A stretch of 35,393 nucleotides of DNA, taken from assembly GCA_964627845.1 (NCBI GenBank), contig CAZVKL010000011.1, positions 1 through 35,393 on the forward strand. Direction: 5' to 3'. The notes beneath the pieces are model-generated. The model saw only the letters and a list, made by a program, of their open reading frames with translations. It made no database searches and had not been told where the DNA came from. Numbering within the stretch: position 1 is the first letter of the stretch; every line of letters begins with the position of its first letter. A program made the translations under genes and the position numbers. The DNA comes from DUUI01 sp964627845. Its GTDB lineage: Bacteria; Bacillota_I; Bacilli_A; Erysipelotrichales; Erysipelotrichaceae. Below are positions 1-7,277 of this stretch, in pieces.

Positions 1-2
1 GC

Positions 3-65
3 GGTCCGGACGAGCACCGAATTGCGGTTCACGAAATTAGAAAGGCAGGGTTTGAAGTTCTATGA
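3..65 (+). CDS. C-terminal tail of an unidentified protein (partial, cut by window edge)
   Basis: The third forward frame is open from the window edge and encodes about 20 residues ending in HEIRKAGFEVL before TGA at 63-65. The stop overlaps the ATG of the next gene (ATGA), the usual sign of translational coupling, and the AGGCAGGG stretch inside this tail can serve as the downstream ribosome site. Too little protein is visible to assign a family. Confidence 0.55.
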   Translation, partial: GPDEHRIAVHEIRKAGFEVL

Positions 66-361
66 AGTCGAAAGAGAGAGTAAAACATTACCAAGCGTTG
101 TATCAAGAGATGGTTGAAGAGAATCAGATGTTAGAAAAGTTTTTAGAACGTCTTGAATTAATTCATCAACATCAACTTGAAATGTCTAAGTATTATCAAT
201 CCGATTGGATAAAAGATTATGATAATCCACCACAATTGGATGAGCCGATAAATATTTTAGATCAGGATAGTATCTATGAGGCATTGTATGATCAAGATCG
301 TTTGTTACTAAAAATTAACTACATGGTTGCGAAACAATTAGTGGGTGATCTAGACAGATGA
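62..361 (+). CDS. Hypothetical 99-aa charged helical protein
   Basis: I do not recognise this protein. It is 99 residues, rich in Glu, Gln, Lys and His, with no hydrophobic segment. The first about 45 residues are strongly helical with a heptad-like spacing of Leu and Met, suggesting a short coiled coil. A middle stretch with NPPQLDEP breaks the helix, and a second helix runs to the C-terminus. The ATG overlaps the preceding stop, and its own TGA (359-361) overlaps the ATG of the next gene, so three genes are translationally coupled. Being coupled to a membrane protein, it may be a cytosolic partner of that protein; this is inference from position only. Confidence 0.6.
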   Translation: MKSKERVKHYQALYQEMVEENQMLEKFLERLELIHQHQLEMSKYYQSDWIKDYDNPPQLDEPINILDQDSIYEALYDQDRLLLKINYMVAKQLVGDLDR

Positions 362-825
362 GATACCATGCCAAGAAAAGCATCGCCATGCTTGTGTCCA
401 CATTATTATTTGCTGGGATCGTGGCTTTCTTTATGATTACCAATTATCCAAGTGATGGCTTAGTCTTAGCGGATATTCCTCAATATTACAGCGTATATTT
501 AATTTTATTGTTAGTTGCGATTATTCTAAATCGACTTATTGTTAGTGGTGTGTTTCGCTTAATTCACTACAAACAAAAAGATCAGCAGCCTTGGCAAAAA
601 CAAGATCAAGATATCATTGTAGAATATCAAGGTCTTGTGAATGTGTTTTTAATTGGAATAATTGGATTAATCATTGGTTTTGGTTTATTGTATTTTGATC
701 AACCATTACCTTGGTTCTTTATTATTCTATTCTTAAGTATTTTAGCAATTGAAATCACTTATTGGTTATCTGTCTTCATGTATAATCGAAAGACAGAAGA
801 AGAAATAATTGTTGTTGAGAAGTAA
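358..825 (+). CDS. Hypothetical membrane protein, four predicted TM segments
   Basis: A 155-residue integral membrane protein of unknown function. Hydrophobic segments lie at about residues 9-28, 42-64, 95-113 and 118-142. A basic, Gln-rich loop (HYKQKDQQPWQKQDQD) separates segments two and three, and a charged C-terminal tail ends EEEIIVVEK. It overlaps the preceding gene by 4 nt (ATGA) and is the last gene of its operon, followed directly by a strong hairpin terminator. I see no catalytic motif. The overall look is of a small accessory membrane protein. Confidence 0.65.
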   Translation: MRYHAKKSIAMLVSTLLFAGIVAFFMITNYPSDGLVLADIPQYYSVYLILLLVAIILNRLIVSGVFRLIHYKQKDQQPWQKQDQDIIVEYQGLVNVFLIGIIGLIIGFGLLYFDQPLPWFFIILFLSILAIEITYWLSVFMYNRKTEEEIIVVEK

Positions 826-855
826 AAAAAGGAGACACTAGAGCTCCTTTTTTTT
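824..855. terminator. Bidirectional intrinsic terminator between convergent genes
   Basis: An A-run plus GGAG (831-834) pairs with CTCC (844-847) plus a T-run, giving AAAAAAAGGAG / CTCCTTTTTTT around a 9-nt loop. It works on both strands. It starts right after the membrane-protein stop on the plus strand and overlaps the stop of the HTH gene on the minus strand. Confidence 0.8.
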
Positions 856-1050
856 GTATTCTAATAGATCGGCAGGTTGACAATCCAAAACCTCGCAGAT
901 GGATTCTAGTGTAGAAAATCGGATGGCTTTGGCTTTACCTGTTTTTAATATTGAAATATTGGAAAGGGTTATTCCAACTTGTTCGCTTAATTCAGTGACA
1001 CTCATTTTACGTTTGGCGAGCATAACGTCTAAATTGACAATTATTGGCAT
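838..1050 (-). CDS. Small Cro/C1-type HTH regulator (YozG-like)
   Basis: A 70-residue protein that is almost entirely one helix-turn-helix domain. MLAKRKMSVTELSEQVGIT forms the first helices, SNISILKTGKAKAIRFSTL the recognition helix and turn, and ICEVLDCQPADLLEY the closing helices that are typical of XRE proteins. It lies 9 nt downstream of the DUF2975 membrane protein, whose stop codon overlaps its AGGAGG ribosome site. This pairing is a recurrent two-gene module in Firmicutes, as in the YoaS-YozG type of B. subtilis. The regulator probably controls its own operon. Assignment to the XRE family is firm; the regulated process is unknown. Confidence 0.88.
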   Translation of the reverse strand: MPIIVNLDVMLAKRKMSVTELSEQVGITLSNISILKTGKAKAIRFSTLESICEVLDCQPADLLEYKKKEL

Positions 1051-1059
1051 GTGTTCCTC

Positions 1060-1536
1060 CTAAACCGTAAGGTCATTTTCTGATTTATATTCAATGGCTT
1101 GATTGATTACATTAGCAAATAAGGCTAATCCCAATCCTAGAATAACAATGGCTAATATTAATGGGATGACAAAGAATCCACCTGGTCCAGGTCCACCATA
1201 TGGAATCAAGACCATAAAAAACGCGACACAACCAATACTAGCAATAAAGCATAATATGGAAATTATATTTAGTACCCGAGTGAATTGAATGCTGAAAACT
1301 CGTCCTTTATCAAACAAAAAGAGAAGATAAAGAATGAGTATCAGTCCAAATATAAACATAATCATCATTAATTGCGCACCAATTTGCAGTGGTAGGGCAA
1401 GATGTTCTAATTCTGGAAAACTTTCTTTCGACTGATACACAATAATGGGGATGATATAAGTGGTGATAAAAATGGAAATCAGGATAAATAAAGCAATTAA
1501 GCCTTTTAATAGATGGGATGATAATTTATTTCTCAT
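1060..1536 (-). CDS. DUF2975 family membrane protein (YoaS-like)
   Basis: A 158-residue membrane protein with four hydrophobic segments at about residues 10-33, 47-72, 88-112 and 118-143. The glycine/proline-rich turn GGPGPGGFF before the last segment is characteristic of DUF2975. It is the first gene of a two-gene minus-strand operon with the XRE regulator, and the pair is nearly always found together. The ribosome site (GGAGAAAAC, revcomp of 1541-1549) supports this start. The function of DUF2975 is not established; a membrane sensor or regulator partner is a common guess. Confidence 0.85.
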   Translation of the reverse strand: MRNKLSSHLLKGLIALFILISIFITTYIIPIIVYQSKESFPELEHLALPLQIGAQLMMIMFIFGLILILYLLFLFDKGRVFSIQFTRVLNIISILCFIASIGCVAFFMVLIPYGGPGPGGFFVIPLILAIVILGLGLALFANVINQAIEYKSENDLTV

Positions 1537-1557
1537 AGTTGTTTTCTCCTTGAATGA

Positions 1558-1586
1558 ATAATATCAAATTAACTTTCGAAAAGCAA
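1558..1586 (-). promoter_or_regulatory. Putative promoter of the DUF2975-HTH operon
   Basis: Reading the minus strand, TTGCTT (1581-1586) and TATTAT (1558-1563) are separated by 17 bp, and the first ATG is about 22 nt downstream of the -10. The spacing is ideal; the -35 matches only the TTG core. Confidence 0.5.
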
Positions 1587-1871
1587 CAATAAATTATTGA
1601 AAAACAATAAATAATAGTCGAATATAAATATATTAACTTTACTGATTAAACATTAAGACTCACAGATATGTTTATTCTAAAGCTGACACAACAGGTTGAT
1701 TCTTTCTCACTATACTTTGTTCAAATTTAATATAGGAAATCTTGCTATGAGAAGGTTTAAATCAGTAATTTTATTGCTAATTACGATAAGATGATTAAGT
1801 TAGAACTGTATTATCACTATAAAACAATAGACGAGCTTATAGACAAATGACAACAAAGAAAGAATTAAAAC
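1587..1871. other. Gene-poor AT-rich stretch with two tiny coupled ORFs
   Basis: No normal gene is visible here. The only coding-like signal is a 15-codon ORF at 1747-1794 (MRRFKSVILLLITIR, like a signal-peptide start) whose TGA overlaps the ATG of a 19-codon ORF at 1791-1850. Neither has a strong ribosome site. They may be a decayed gene or chance. The rest is A/T runs without a convincing promoter. Confidence 0.4.
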
Positions 1872-1936
1872 CAAACAAAAAGGACTGACTCCTCAAAAGT
1901 TTAGGAATCAGTCCTATCGTTAGAACCATAGAGTTT
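1872..1936 (-). repeat. Hairpin repeat copy A; probable terminator of the minus-strand operon
   Basis: A 65-bp element that is 56/65 identical to 15002-15066. Its core is the inverted repeat AGGACTGA / TCAGTCCT (with extra CTCC/GGA pairing) around a loop containing AAAAGTTT. On the minus strand the stem is followed by TTTTTGTTTG, so it looks like an intrinsic terminator, 12 nt past the stop of the DUF4015 gene. Conservation outside the stem (GTTAGAA and AGTTT on the plus strand) goes beyond what a terminator needs. Confidence 0.75.
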
Positions 1937-1947
1937 ATCAAGGTAAT

Positions 1948-3216
1948 TTAATAGTCAGTCACCGGGGAATATCGATTTCCAGCATTCCATAATAGGAATT
2001 CATGGATTCCATTATCCTTGAGTGCTTGGACCTGCGCTTTTACTTCAGCAGGACCATAAGGGATATACCAACCCGATCCAAGATAACTGGCGGTGAAATC
2101 TTGTAGCCAAGGTCTTGTGATAGGTGGGTGTTCGACAGCAGCTAAGATATCAATCTCTTGGACGATATAATTTTGTACGACGTCATATGGGGCTGTGTCT
2201 GGTGCTCTTAAGCCAAAGTATCCTGGACCCCAATGACTTGGGTAAATCATCGAGCTCACCACATCACCACGTTCTGCCATCTGTTGGAAGTTTTGTCCAA
2301 TATCAGAATCTTCTGGGACGGTGGCGGTGTAACCAAAGATATCGATTCCGATATCAACTTGATAGGGTTTTAGTCTTTCTTGGGCATATTCAATGAAATC
2401 ATTGATGGCTTTGACTCTCAGTTGTTCCATTGGTAAGTCTGAGCCTTCATAGCGTCCCATACTATGGGTGAGATTAGGTTGAAAAGCGGAGAAGTTTTCA
2501 GCAAAACGAATGTAATCATATTGGATTTCTTTAAAGCCTGCTTTCGCTGCTTCAATAGAGATATCGATCGTATAGTCCCAAACTTCTTGCATGAAAGGAT
2601 TGAGGAATGCTTCACCACCATGATTGGTCCAGACTGAACCATCAGGATTTCTAAAGGCATATTCTGGATGTTTCATAGCGAAATTTGTATCTTTAAATGT
2701 AACAATACGGGCAATAGGATAAATTTGACGATCTTCAAATTCTTGTAATGTGGTTGGTGCATCTAAGACTATTTCAGTATTCTCATTGATTAGTGGGTGA
2801 TCACTATGGAAGTCCATCGTGATGGTACCCCAGTCATTTTTTACGTCTAAGACAATGGCGTTTAGATTACTGTTTTGAATTAAATTCATGTTTTCGTCAT
2901 GTAACCCTTGGTTCGCATAGCCATAGGCAGACATGTATATTCCTTTTACACCATCCGCAGGGTATGGAATATTAATCCCACTATCATAGAAGAACTTACT
3001 CGGTAAATCAGTTGGAATTTGAAGGGTGGTTTCTTGAAGACTGGAAAGTTCAATTGGTTGGCTTAAATCAATCACTTCCTCTGTAACGGTTTCAGTTTTG
3101 AAAAAGAAATTCCAAATTAATCCTATAATTAATAAGACGGGAATTAGTAAAATGAGGAGTCCAGTAAAATTAATTCGTTTGGTTCCAGGTCGTTTATGAT
3201 AACTTTGTCTACTCAT
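1948..3216 (-). CDS. Putative membrane-anchored glycoside hydrolase, DUF4015 family
   Basis: A 422-residue protein with a basic N-terminus, one transmembrane anchor at about residues 17-39, then a large extracellular domain. The block GVKGIYMSAYGYANQG followed by NAIVLDVKNDWG, the central FKEIQYDYIRFAEN and the later VDIGIDIFGYTA are typical of the DUF4015 (PF13200) TIM-barrel family of putative glycosidases. Acidic residues on these strands (DVKND, QYDYIRF, GIDIFG) are candidate catalytic positions. Its start overlaps the end of the deacetylase gene by 8 nt, so the two are translationally coupled. Together they suggest remodelling of a surface polysaccharide or the wall. Substrate unknown. 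Confidence 0.82.
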   Translation of the reverse strand: MSRQSYHKRPGTKRINFTGLLILLIPVLLIIGLIWNFFFKTETVTEEVIDLSQPIELSSLQETTLQIPTDLPSKFFYDSGINIPYPADGVKGIYMSAYGYANQGLHDENMNLIQNSNLNAIVLDVKNDWGTITMDFHSDHPLINENTEIVLDAPTTLQEFEDRQIYPIARIVTFKDTNFAMKHPEYAFRNPDGSVWTNHGGEAFLNPFMQEVWDYTIDISIEAAKAGFKEIQYDYIRFAENFSAFQPNLTHSMGRYEGSDLPMEQLRVKAINDFIEYAQERLKPYQVDIGIDIFGYTATVPEDSDIGQNFQQMAERGDVVSSMIYPSHWGPGYFGLRAPDTAPYDVVQNYIVQEIDILAAVEHPPITRPWLQDFTASYLGSGWYIPYGPAEVKAQVQALKDNGIHEFLLWNAGNRYSPVTDY

Positions 3217-4582
3217 TGTTTACCCCACTTCCATCAATTAAATTTGGGTCTGCGATGGTATAGCCTTTTTCTTGTAATCCATCGACAATACTTCCAATCG
3301 CTTGGGCCGTCCATTGGCGATCATGCATTAATAGGTTTGCTCCATCGGAAAGATAGGGTGTATTGACCATAATGTCAGCAAGCGGCTCAGCCTGCATATA
3401 ATCTGCTTCCCAGTCGTAACCATAGGTCCAGTTCATCCACATCATTCCTTCTTCTTGAAGGACTGTTTGTGTGTGCTCTCCCATAATCCCAAATGATGGT
3501 CTAAAGATGGTTGGTCTTTCACCAGTGACCTGTTCAATCAAGTCATTGGTTTTAATAATTTCTTCTTTTGTTTGTTCATAATCTAGTTGATTTAAGTAAG
3601 GGTGTGAGTAAGTGTGATTACCAATGGTAAAGCCTAAATCATGAATTTGCTTTAAATGGCTTTGACCATGCTCACTCTCAAGGAACATTCCGTTGAAAAA
3701 GAAAATCGCATTGACTCCTTTTTCTTTTAAGGTGTTCGCAATCTCTAATGAATAAGAATCAGGTTCTGGTTGAACGGCATCATCAAAGGTTAACAAAACC
3801 AGTGGTTCGCTTTGTGAGTCATCAATGTGTCTGACCATAAAGTTAGCGTCAACTGTATACAGTGGTTCTACACTTGTTTCAATGGGTTGTACTTCTTCGA
3901 TCTCAGGTTCACTGACTTCTACCACTTCATCCTCTTGGTTATCGTTAGTGCTTTCTGTCTCTTCATCCTCTAAAGCACGCTTCCATACATCAACTTGATT
4001 GTTGAGAGATGTGTTAAATTCTTTAAAAGTAGTGATGGAACTCGCGAGCTGTGTACTTTGCGTATTAACCTCTTCAATGCTGGTTTCTAAGTCTTGAATG
4101 GATGGATCTTCTTGAATCAAGACATCGATTAGTTTTTGTTCGCGATCAAATTGAGTTTTAAACTGATTAATGAGCGTGTCATAATTTTCTTTGAGAGAAC
4201 CAAGCGATGATTTTAGTGTGGCAAGTTCATCGGTTCCTTTTTCTAAATGTTCTAAATCGACTTCATTAAGTTTGTCGAGTTCTTCTTGTAGAAGAACAAG
4301 TTCTGGTTCAATTAAATTGAGCCCTTCCATTCGTTGATTTAGATATCCTTGAAGTTGACTATTGTCTTTGGTTAATGCTTCAACTTGAATATCTTGATCG
4401 AGTAATTCTTGGAGATTTCCTTGATGCTCAATCACATTGTTTAAAGCGTTAAGTGCTTTGTTGTTTTGGGTAAGTAAAACTTCTAAGTGCTCATTGATTT
4501 GGTTCGCTGGGTTTGGTTTAGAACAGCTCACCAAAACAAATAACGCAAGCAATAGAAGTGCTGTGCTTTTTATTGTTTTCAT
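3209..4582 (-). CDS. Polysaccharide deacetylase (NodB/CE4) lipoprotein with coiled-coil stalk
   Basis: A 457-residue lipoprotein. The frame is open to an ATG at 4609, but the ATG at 4582 has a GAGGTG ribosome site 5-6 nt upstream and starts a perfect signal peptide, MKTIKSTALLLLALFVLVSC, with a lipobox Cys at 20. Residues of about 25-215 are a long Leu/Glu/Gln coiled coil, followed by an acidic linker rich in Glu and Val. The C-terminal half is a NodB domain: LLTFDDA supplies the Asp pair, GNHTYSHPYL the His-x3-His metal site, RPSFGIMG the arginine motif, and LLMHD the catalytic-base motif. It likely removes acetyl groups from an extracellular or wall glycan at a distance from the membrane. 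It is coupled to the DUF4015 protein. Confidence 0.87.
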   Translation of the reverse strand: MKTIKSTALLLLALFVLVSCSKPNPANQINEHLEVLLTQNNKALNALNNVIEHQGNLQELLDQDIQVEALTKDNSQLQGYLNQRMEGLNLIEPELVLLQEELDKLNEVDLEHLEKGTDELATLKSSLGSLKENYDTLINQFKTQFDREQKLIDVLIQEDPSIQDLETSIEEVNTQSTQLASSITTFKEFNTSLNNQVDVWKRALEDEETESTNDNQEDEVVEVSEPEIEEVQPIETSVEPLYTVDANFMVRHIDDSQSEPLVLLTFDDAVQPEPDSYSLEIANTLKEKGVNAIFFFNGMFLESEHGQSHLKQIHDLGFTIGNHTYSHPYLNQLDYEQTKEEIIKTNDLIEQVTGERPTIFRPSFGIMGEHTQTVLQEEGMMWMNWTYGYDWEADYMQAEPLADIMVNTPYLSDGANLLMHDRQWTAQAIGSIVDGLQEKGYTIADPNLIDGSGVNNE

Positions 4583-4623
4583 AGACACCTCGTTAATGTT
4601 TTTTATCATTATTTAACAGTCCA

Positions 4624-4652
4624 AGTATACCACATGCATCTAACATGATGAA
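4624..4652 (-). promoter_or_regulatory. Putative extended -10 promoter of the deacetylase operon
   Basis: On the minus strand TGGTATACT gives an extended -10 (TATACT, revcomp of 4624-4629), about 42 nt before the chosen ATG. A poor -35 (TTCATC, 4647-4652) lies at 17 bp spacing. Confidence 0.5.
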
Positions 4653-4689
4653 ATGAACCGTTTACTTCAAATGTTAATTGAAAGTATTG

Positions 4690-6135
4690 CTAGCTATTGT
4701 TGACGACAATTCGTTGAATGACTCGATTAGCGGACGCTTGAATTGTGTTAGTGGAGTTATTGCTTAATTGGACCCCCGCAATCAAGACACCATGGGCATG
4801 GAGGTTTTCAATTGACCCAAATTTAGGAGAGACGACTTGAAACTTGTCTTCTAAAACAAGGATGCCGCCATGTTCACTTTTAGAGAGCAATTCTTGATTG
4901 AGTAGTTTATTTATTAATGAGTTCTGATTTAACGATTCAAAACTCATATCTAAACCAGTCGCATTAACCATCCAGTTGACACTGGCTGCCACTTGTTGGG
5001 TTTTATCGGTTTCTTTGATAATTTCAAACAAGCCTGTTTCTTTGTTTTTGTTTACTTCAAAGGCATTTTCAATGACTGATATTCGACCTTGTTTAACCAT
5101 CTCCTCTAATAACAGGCCTGTTTCTTTTGGGGTTGGACTACCAAAAAGTTGAATCATTAATTGATATTTATCAGAGAAGGCTTTCTTATCTTGTTTATTC
5201 ATGCCAAACCAGGCGACATTAAATGAATCAAATAATTTGACGGTTAAACTTTGAATTAAAGAGAGTTGTTTATCGTCAATTAAGCTTTGTTGAATGGCAT
5301 TAAAGCCATTACTGTATTTTTCAATCAATTCTTTTAGATTGAGATTGTGTTCTTTAAATTCTTTATCTAATAGTTCATCGACTTGTTTGAATTGTATCGT
5401 GTCATTTTGTTTGTTGCGAATGGTTTGTATCGCATCAATCGTAAAATAATTTATCTTTAGTTCAAGTCTTTCTTGTCTAACAGTAGGAAAGACGTTGTCG
5501 ATTGAAAACATGACGACGTTTTGTGCTTTATTATTTTTTAGTAAATACCGAGTGACATCAATGGCGGAAAGGGAAGTACCAATCACACCAACACTATCCG
5601 TTTGTTTAATATCGTTTAATCGTTGAACAACTGGATATATTTGTCCAATGTACTGGCTTTGGCCATTCAGTTGATAAAAATCGTTAGGTGGAAGGACACC
5701 ACAACATAAATGAACGCGATCATACACTTCGATTAACCCTGATTGGGTGATGATTTTAAATTGTTTGGAATCATTTAAGTAGAGACAATCAGTGACCTGG
5801 TCAATGATTTCTGTGGCATTCATCTCTTTGATGAGCGCTTCTGTTTTTTCTTTCATAAATGAGCCATAAACATGACGGGGTACATACTCTTTATAATCGT
5901 ATTTGTTATCGTGTAACCAGGCTTCAAATTCGCCTGGTTTATCAAAATCAAATGATACATCGTTAGGTCTTACATTTAAGAGGACATCATTTGAGTCTTT
6001 TCTGAAAGGGAATCCTCTACCAAAACTTGTTTTCATGTCATAACAGGTGATGTTGTGTTTTTCTTTTTGTTTGTTATAAGCGACAAGGGTCCCCATACCG
6101 GCAATACCCATTCCAATGATTGCGACTTTTTCCAT
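4690..6135 (-). CDS. FAD/NAD(P)-binding protein (NAD_binding_9-like oxidoreductase)
   Basis: A 481-residue cytosolic flavoprotein-like protein. The N-terminus MEKVAIIGMGIAGMGTL carries the Rossmann GxGxxG fold for FAD. RGFPFR and NVRPNDVSFDF follow, resembling the family of FAD/NAD(P)-binding proteins (PF13454), and VGVIGTSLSAIDVTRYL near residue 185 is a second nucleotide-binding glycine motif. A late motif VNWMVNATGLD matches the conserved ATG region near the FAD. The ribosome site AAGGAGTTG lies 8 nt before the ATG. It stands alone upstream of the deacetylase operon. Substrate cannot be inferred; members are often annotated as hydroxylases or unknown oxidoreductases. Confidence 0.75.
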   Translation of the reverse strand: MEKVAIIGMGIAGMGTLVAYNKQKEKHNITCYDMKTSFGRGFPFRKDSNDVLLNVRPNDVSFDFDKPGEFEAWLHDNKYDYKEYVPRHVYGSFMKEKTEALIKEMNATEIIDQVTDCLYLNDSKQFKIITQSGLIEVYDRVHLCCGVLPPNDFYQLNGQSQYIGQIYPVVQRLNDIKQTDSVGVIGTSLSAIDVTRYLLKNNKAQNVVMFSIDNVFPTVRQERLELKINYFTIDAIQTIRNKQNDTIQFKQVDELLDKEFKEHNLNLKELIEKYSNGFNAIQQSLIDDKQLSLIQSLTVKLFDSFNVAWFGMNKQDKKAFSDKYQLMIQLFGSPTPKETGLLLEEMVKQGRISVIENAFEVNKNKETGLFEIIKETDKTQQVAASVNWMVNATGLDMSFESLNQNSLINKLLNQELLSKSEHGGILVLEDKFQVVSPKFGSIENLHAHGVLIAGVQLSNNSTNTIQASANRVIQRIVVNNS

Positions 6136-6282
6136 CTAAATTCAACTCCTTACTGGTTAATTCTAACATACTAACGATTTAGATTGTTGTCTTGTTTTAA
6201 GGGAAATCAATTCTAATTGACTATATCATCAAGTTAATAATCAGTCATCCTGTTATTATGTTAAAAATTCATTTATGAGCAT

Positions 6283-6308
6283 AAAAAAACCCACTATTTA
6301 GTGGGGTT
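6283..6308 (-). terminator. Intrinsic terminator of the tRNA operon
   Basis: On the minus strand CCCAC (revcomp of 6301-6305) pairs with GTGGG (revcomp of 6290-6294) around a TAAATA loop and is followed by TTTTTTT. It lies 10 nt after the tRNA-Gly CCA end. Confidence 0.85.
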
Positions 6309-6317
6309 ACAATATAC

Positions 6318-6391
6318 TGGAGCAGATGAGGGGAATCGAACCCCCGTATTAACCTTGGCAAGGTTACGTTCTACCATTGAACTACATCTGC
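6318..6391 (-). tRNA. tRNA-Gly (GCC)
   Basis: On the minus strand the 74-nt gene starts GCAGATG and ends CATCTGC-T-CCA, a perfect 7-bp acceptor stem with encoded CCA. The anticodon loop CTTGCCAA gives GCC. The T arm GGGGGTTCGATTCCCC is perfect. It is last in the Ser-Asp-Gly tRNA operon. Confidence 0.96.
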
Positions 6392-6392
6392 A

Positions 6393-6469
6393 TGGCGGTC
6401 CCGACGGGGATCGAACCCGCGATCTCCTGCGTGACAGGCAGGCATGTTAAACCGCTACACCACGGGACC
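6393..6469 (-). tRNA. tRNA-Asp (GTC), copy 1
   Basis: A 77-nt gene on the minus strand: acceptor GGTCCCG / CGGGACC, discriminator G, encoded CCA, anticodon loop CTGTCAC giving GTC, and T loop GGTTCGATCC. Only one nucleotide separates it from tRNA-Gly. It is base-for-base identical to the tRNA at 15117-15193. Confidence 0.96.
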
Positions 6470-6486
6470 AGCTATCAAAGAATAAA

Positions 6487-6577
6487 TGGCGGAGTAGGAG
6501 AGATTTGAACTCTCGCGCCAGTTTCCTGACCTATACCCTTAGCAGGGGCACCTCTTCAGCCTCTTGAGTACTACTCC
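6487..6577 (-). tRNA. tRNA-Ser (GCT)
   Basis: A 91-nt class II tRNA on the minus strand: acceptor GGAGTAG / CTACTCC, encoded CCA, anticodon loop CTGCTAA giving GCT, and a long variable arm with GGTCAGGAAACTGGC-like pairing. It is first in the operon, 17 nt upstream of tRNA-Asp. Confidence 0.96.
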
Positions 6578-6597
6578 ATTAGGTTGAGTGCCATACA

Positions 6598-6626
6598 ACT
6601 ATACCATATTGAATATTTGAAATCAA
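6598..6626 (-). promoter_or_regulatory. Promoter of the Ser-Asp-Gly tRNA operon
   Basis: On the minus strand TTGATT (6621-6626), a 17-bp spacer and extended -10 TGGTATAGT (TATAGT at 6598-6603) precede tRNA-Ser by about 20 nt. Confidence 0.75.
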
Positions 6627-6685
6627 GCAGAAAATAAGTGAAAAATTTAATTTAAAATTGTGGTCAAATTTCTTGATTTTTATTA

Positions 6686-6723
6686 AAAAAGCGCTTTCAT
6701 TTCACATTGTTTCTGATTATAAT
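6686..6723 (+). promoter_or_regulatory. Hydrogenase promoter region with cre-like palindrome
   Basis: TATAAT at 6718-6723 lies 30 nt before the hydC start. The -35 region is poor (TTTCAT at 6695-6700 at 17 bp) and overlaps the palindrome AAAGCGCTTT (6688-6697). Read in either direction, the 14-mer 6686-6699 matches the CcpA catabolite-response consensus TGWNANCGNTNWCA except for two terminal positions. Catabolite control of hydrogenase is therefore possible; the operator call is tentative. Confidence 0.5.
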
Positions 6724-6752
6724 GAAGCTATCTTTGAAAGGAGCGATTTAAC

Positions 6753-7277
6753 ATGCATAATAATCGCATTCAAATTGCTGAAAATGATTCGCGTTATCTC
6801 CTTTTAGATGAGTACATTGATTCCTATAATGATAAGAGAGGTATTTCGTTGAATGTACTTCAGAAAGCTCAAACGCTTTTTGGGTATCTTCCTTTAGAAG
6901 TGCATAAACATATCTCGTCAAAACTCAATGTGCCTATCGCTGAATTATATGGAGTAACGACCTTCTATTCGCAATTTAGTACACAACCAAAAGGCGAACA
7001 TACCATTTCTGTTTGTATGGGAACAGTTTGTTACGTCAAAAAAGCACAACAAGTCATCGATGAAGTCTGTAAAGTCTTAGACATCAAAGTGGATCAAACA
7101 ACCAAAGATGCCATGTTTACTCTTGAGGCAACCCGTTGTTTAGGATGTTGTAGCTTAGCACCAGTTATGATGATTGACAAAGATGTCTACGCTAATATTG
7201 TCGATACATCTGAAATTTGGAACATTTTAAAAGAATACCAAGTGGGAGAACAAGATGAGCCTCAAACTGATCAATAA
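6753..7277 (+). CDS. hydC: NAD-linked [FeFe]-hydrogenase subunit HydC (NuoE-like, [2Fe-2S])
   Basis: A 174-residue NuoE/24-kDa-type subunit with a helical N-terminal bundle and a thioredoxin-fold C-terminal half. The four [2Fe-2S] ligands are visible: Cys88 and Cys93 in SVCMGTVCYVKKA, and Cys129 and Cys133 in TRCLGCCSLAP. A strong AAAGGAG (6737-6743) precedes the ATG. It overlaps hydB by 23 nt and is the first gene of hydC-hydB-hydA, the order of trimeric NADH/ferredoxin-dependent [FeFe]-hydrogenases such as that of Thermotoga maritima. In such complexes this subunit carries the cluster near the flavin. Whether this enzyme bifurcates electrons cannot be read from the sequence. Confidence 0.93.
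   Translation: MHNNRIQIAENDSRYLLLDEYIDSYNDKRGISLNVLQKAQTLFGYLPLEVHKHISSKLNVPIAELYGVTTFYSQFSTQPKGEHTISVCMGTVCYVKKAQQVIDEVCKVLDIKVDQTTKDAMFTLEATRCLGCCSLAPVMMIDKDVYANIVDTSEIWNILKEYQVGEQDEPQTDQ

Noticed and set aside
6686..6750. Rex (NADH-sensing) operator before hydC
   Set aside because: I looked for TTGTGAAAN4TTCACAA-type sites; only a stray TTCACA is present, with no partner arm.
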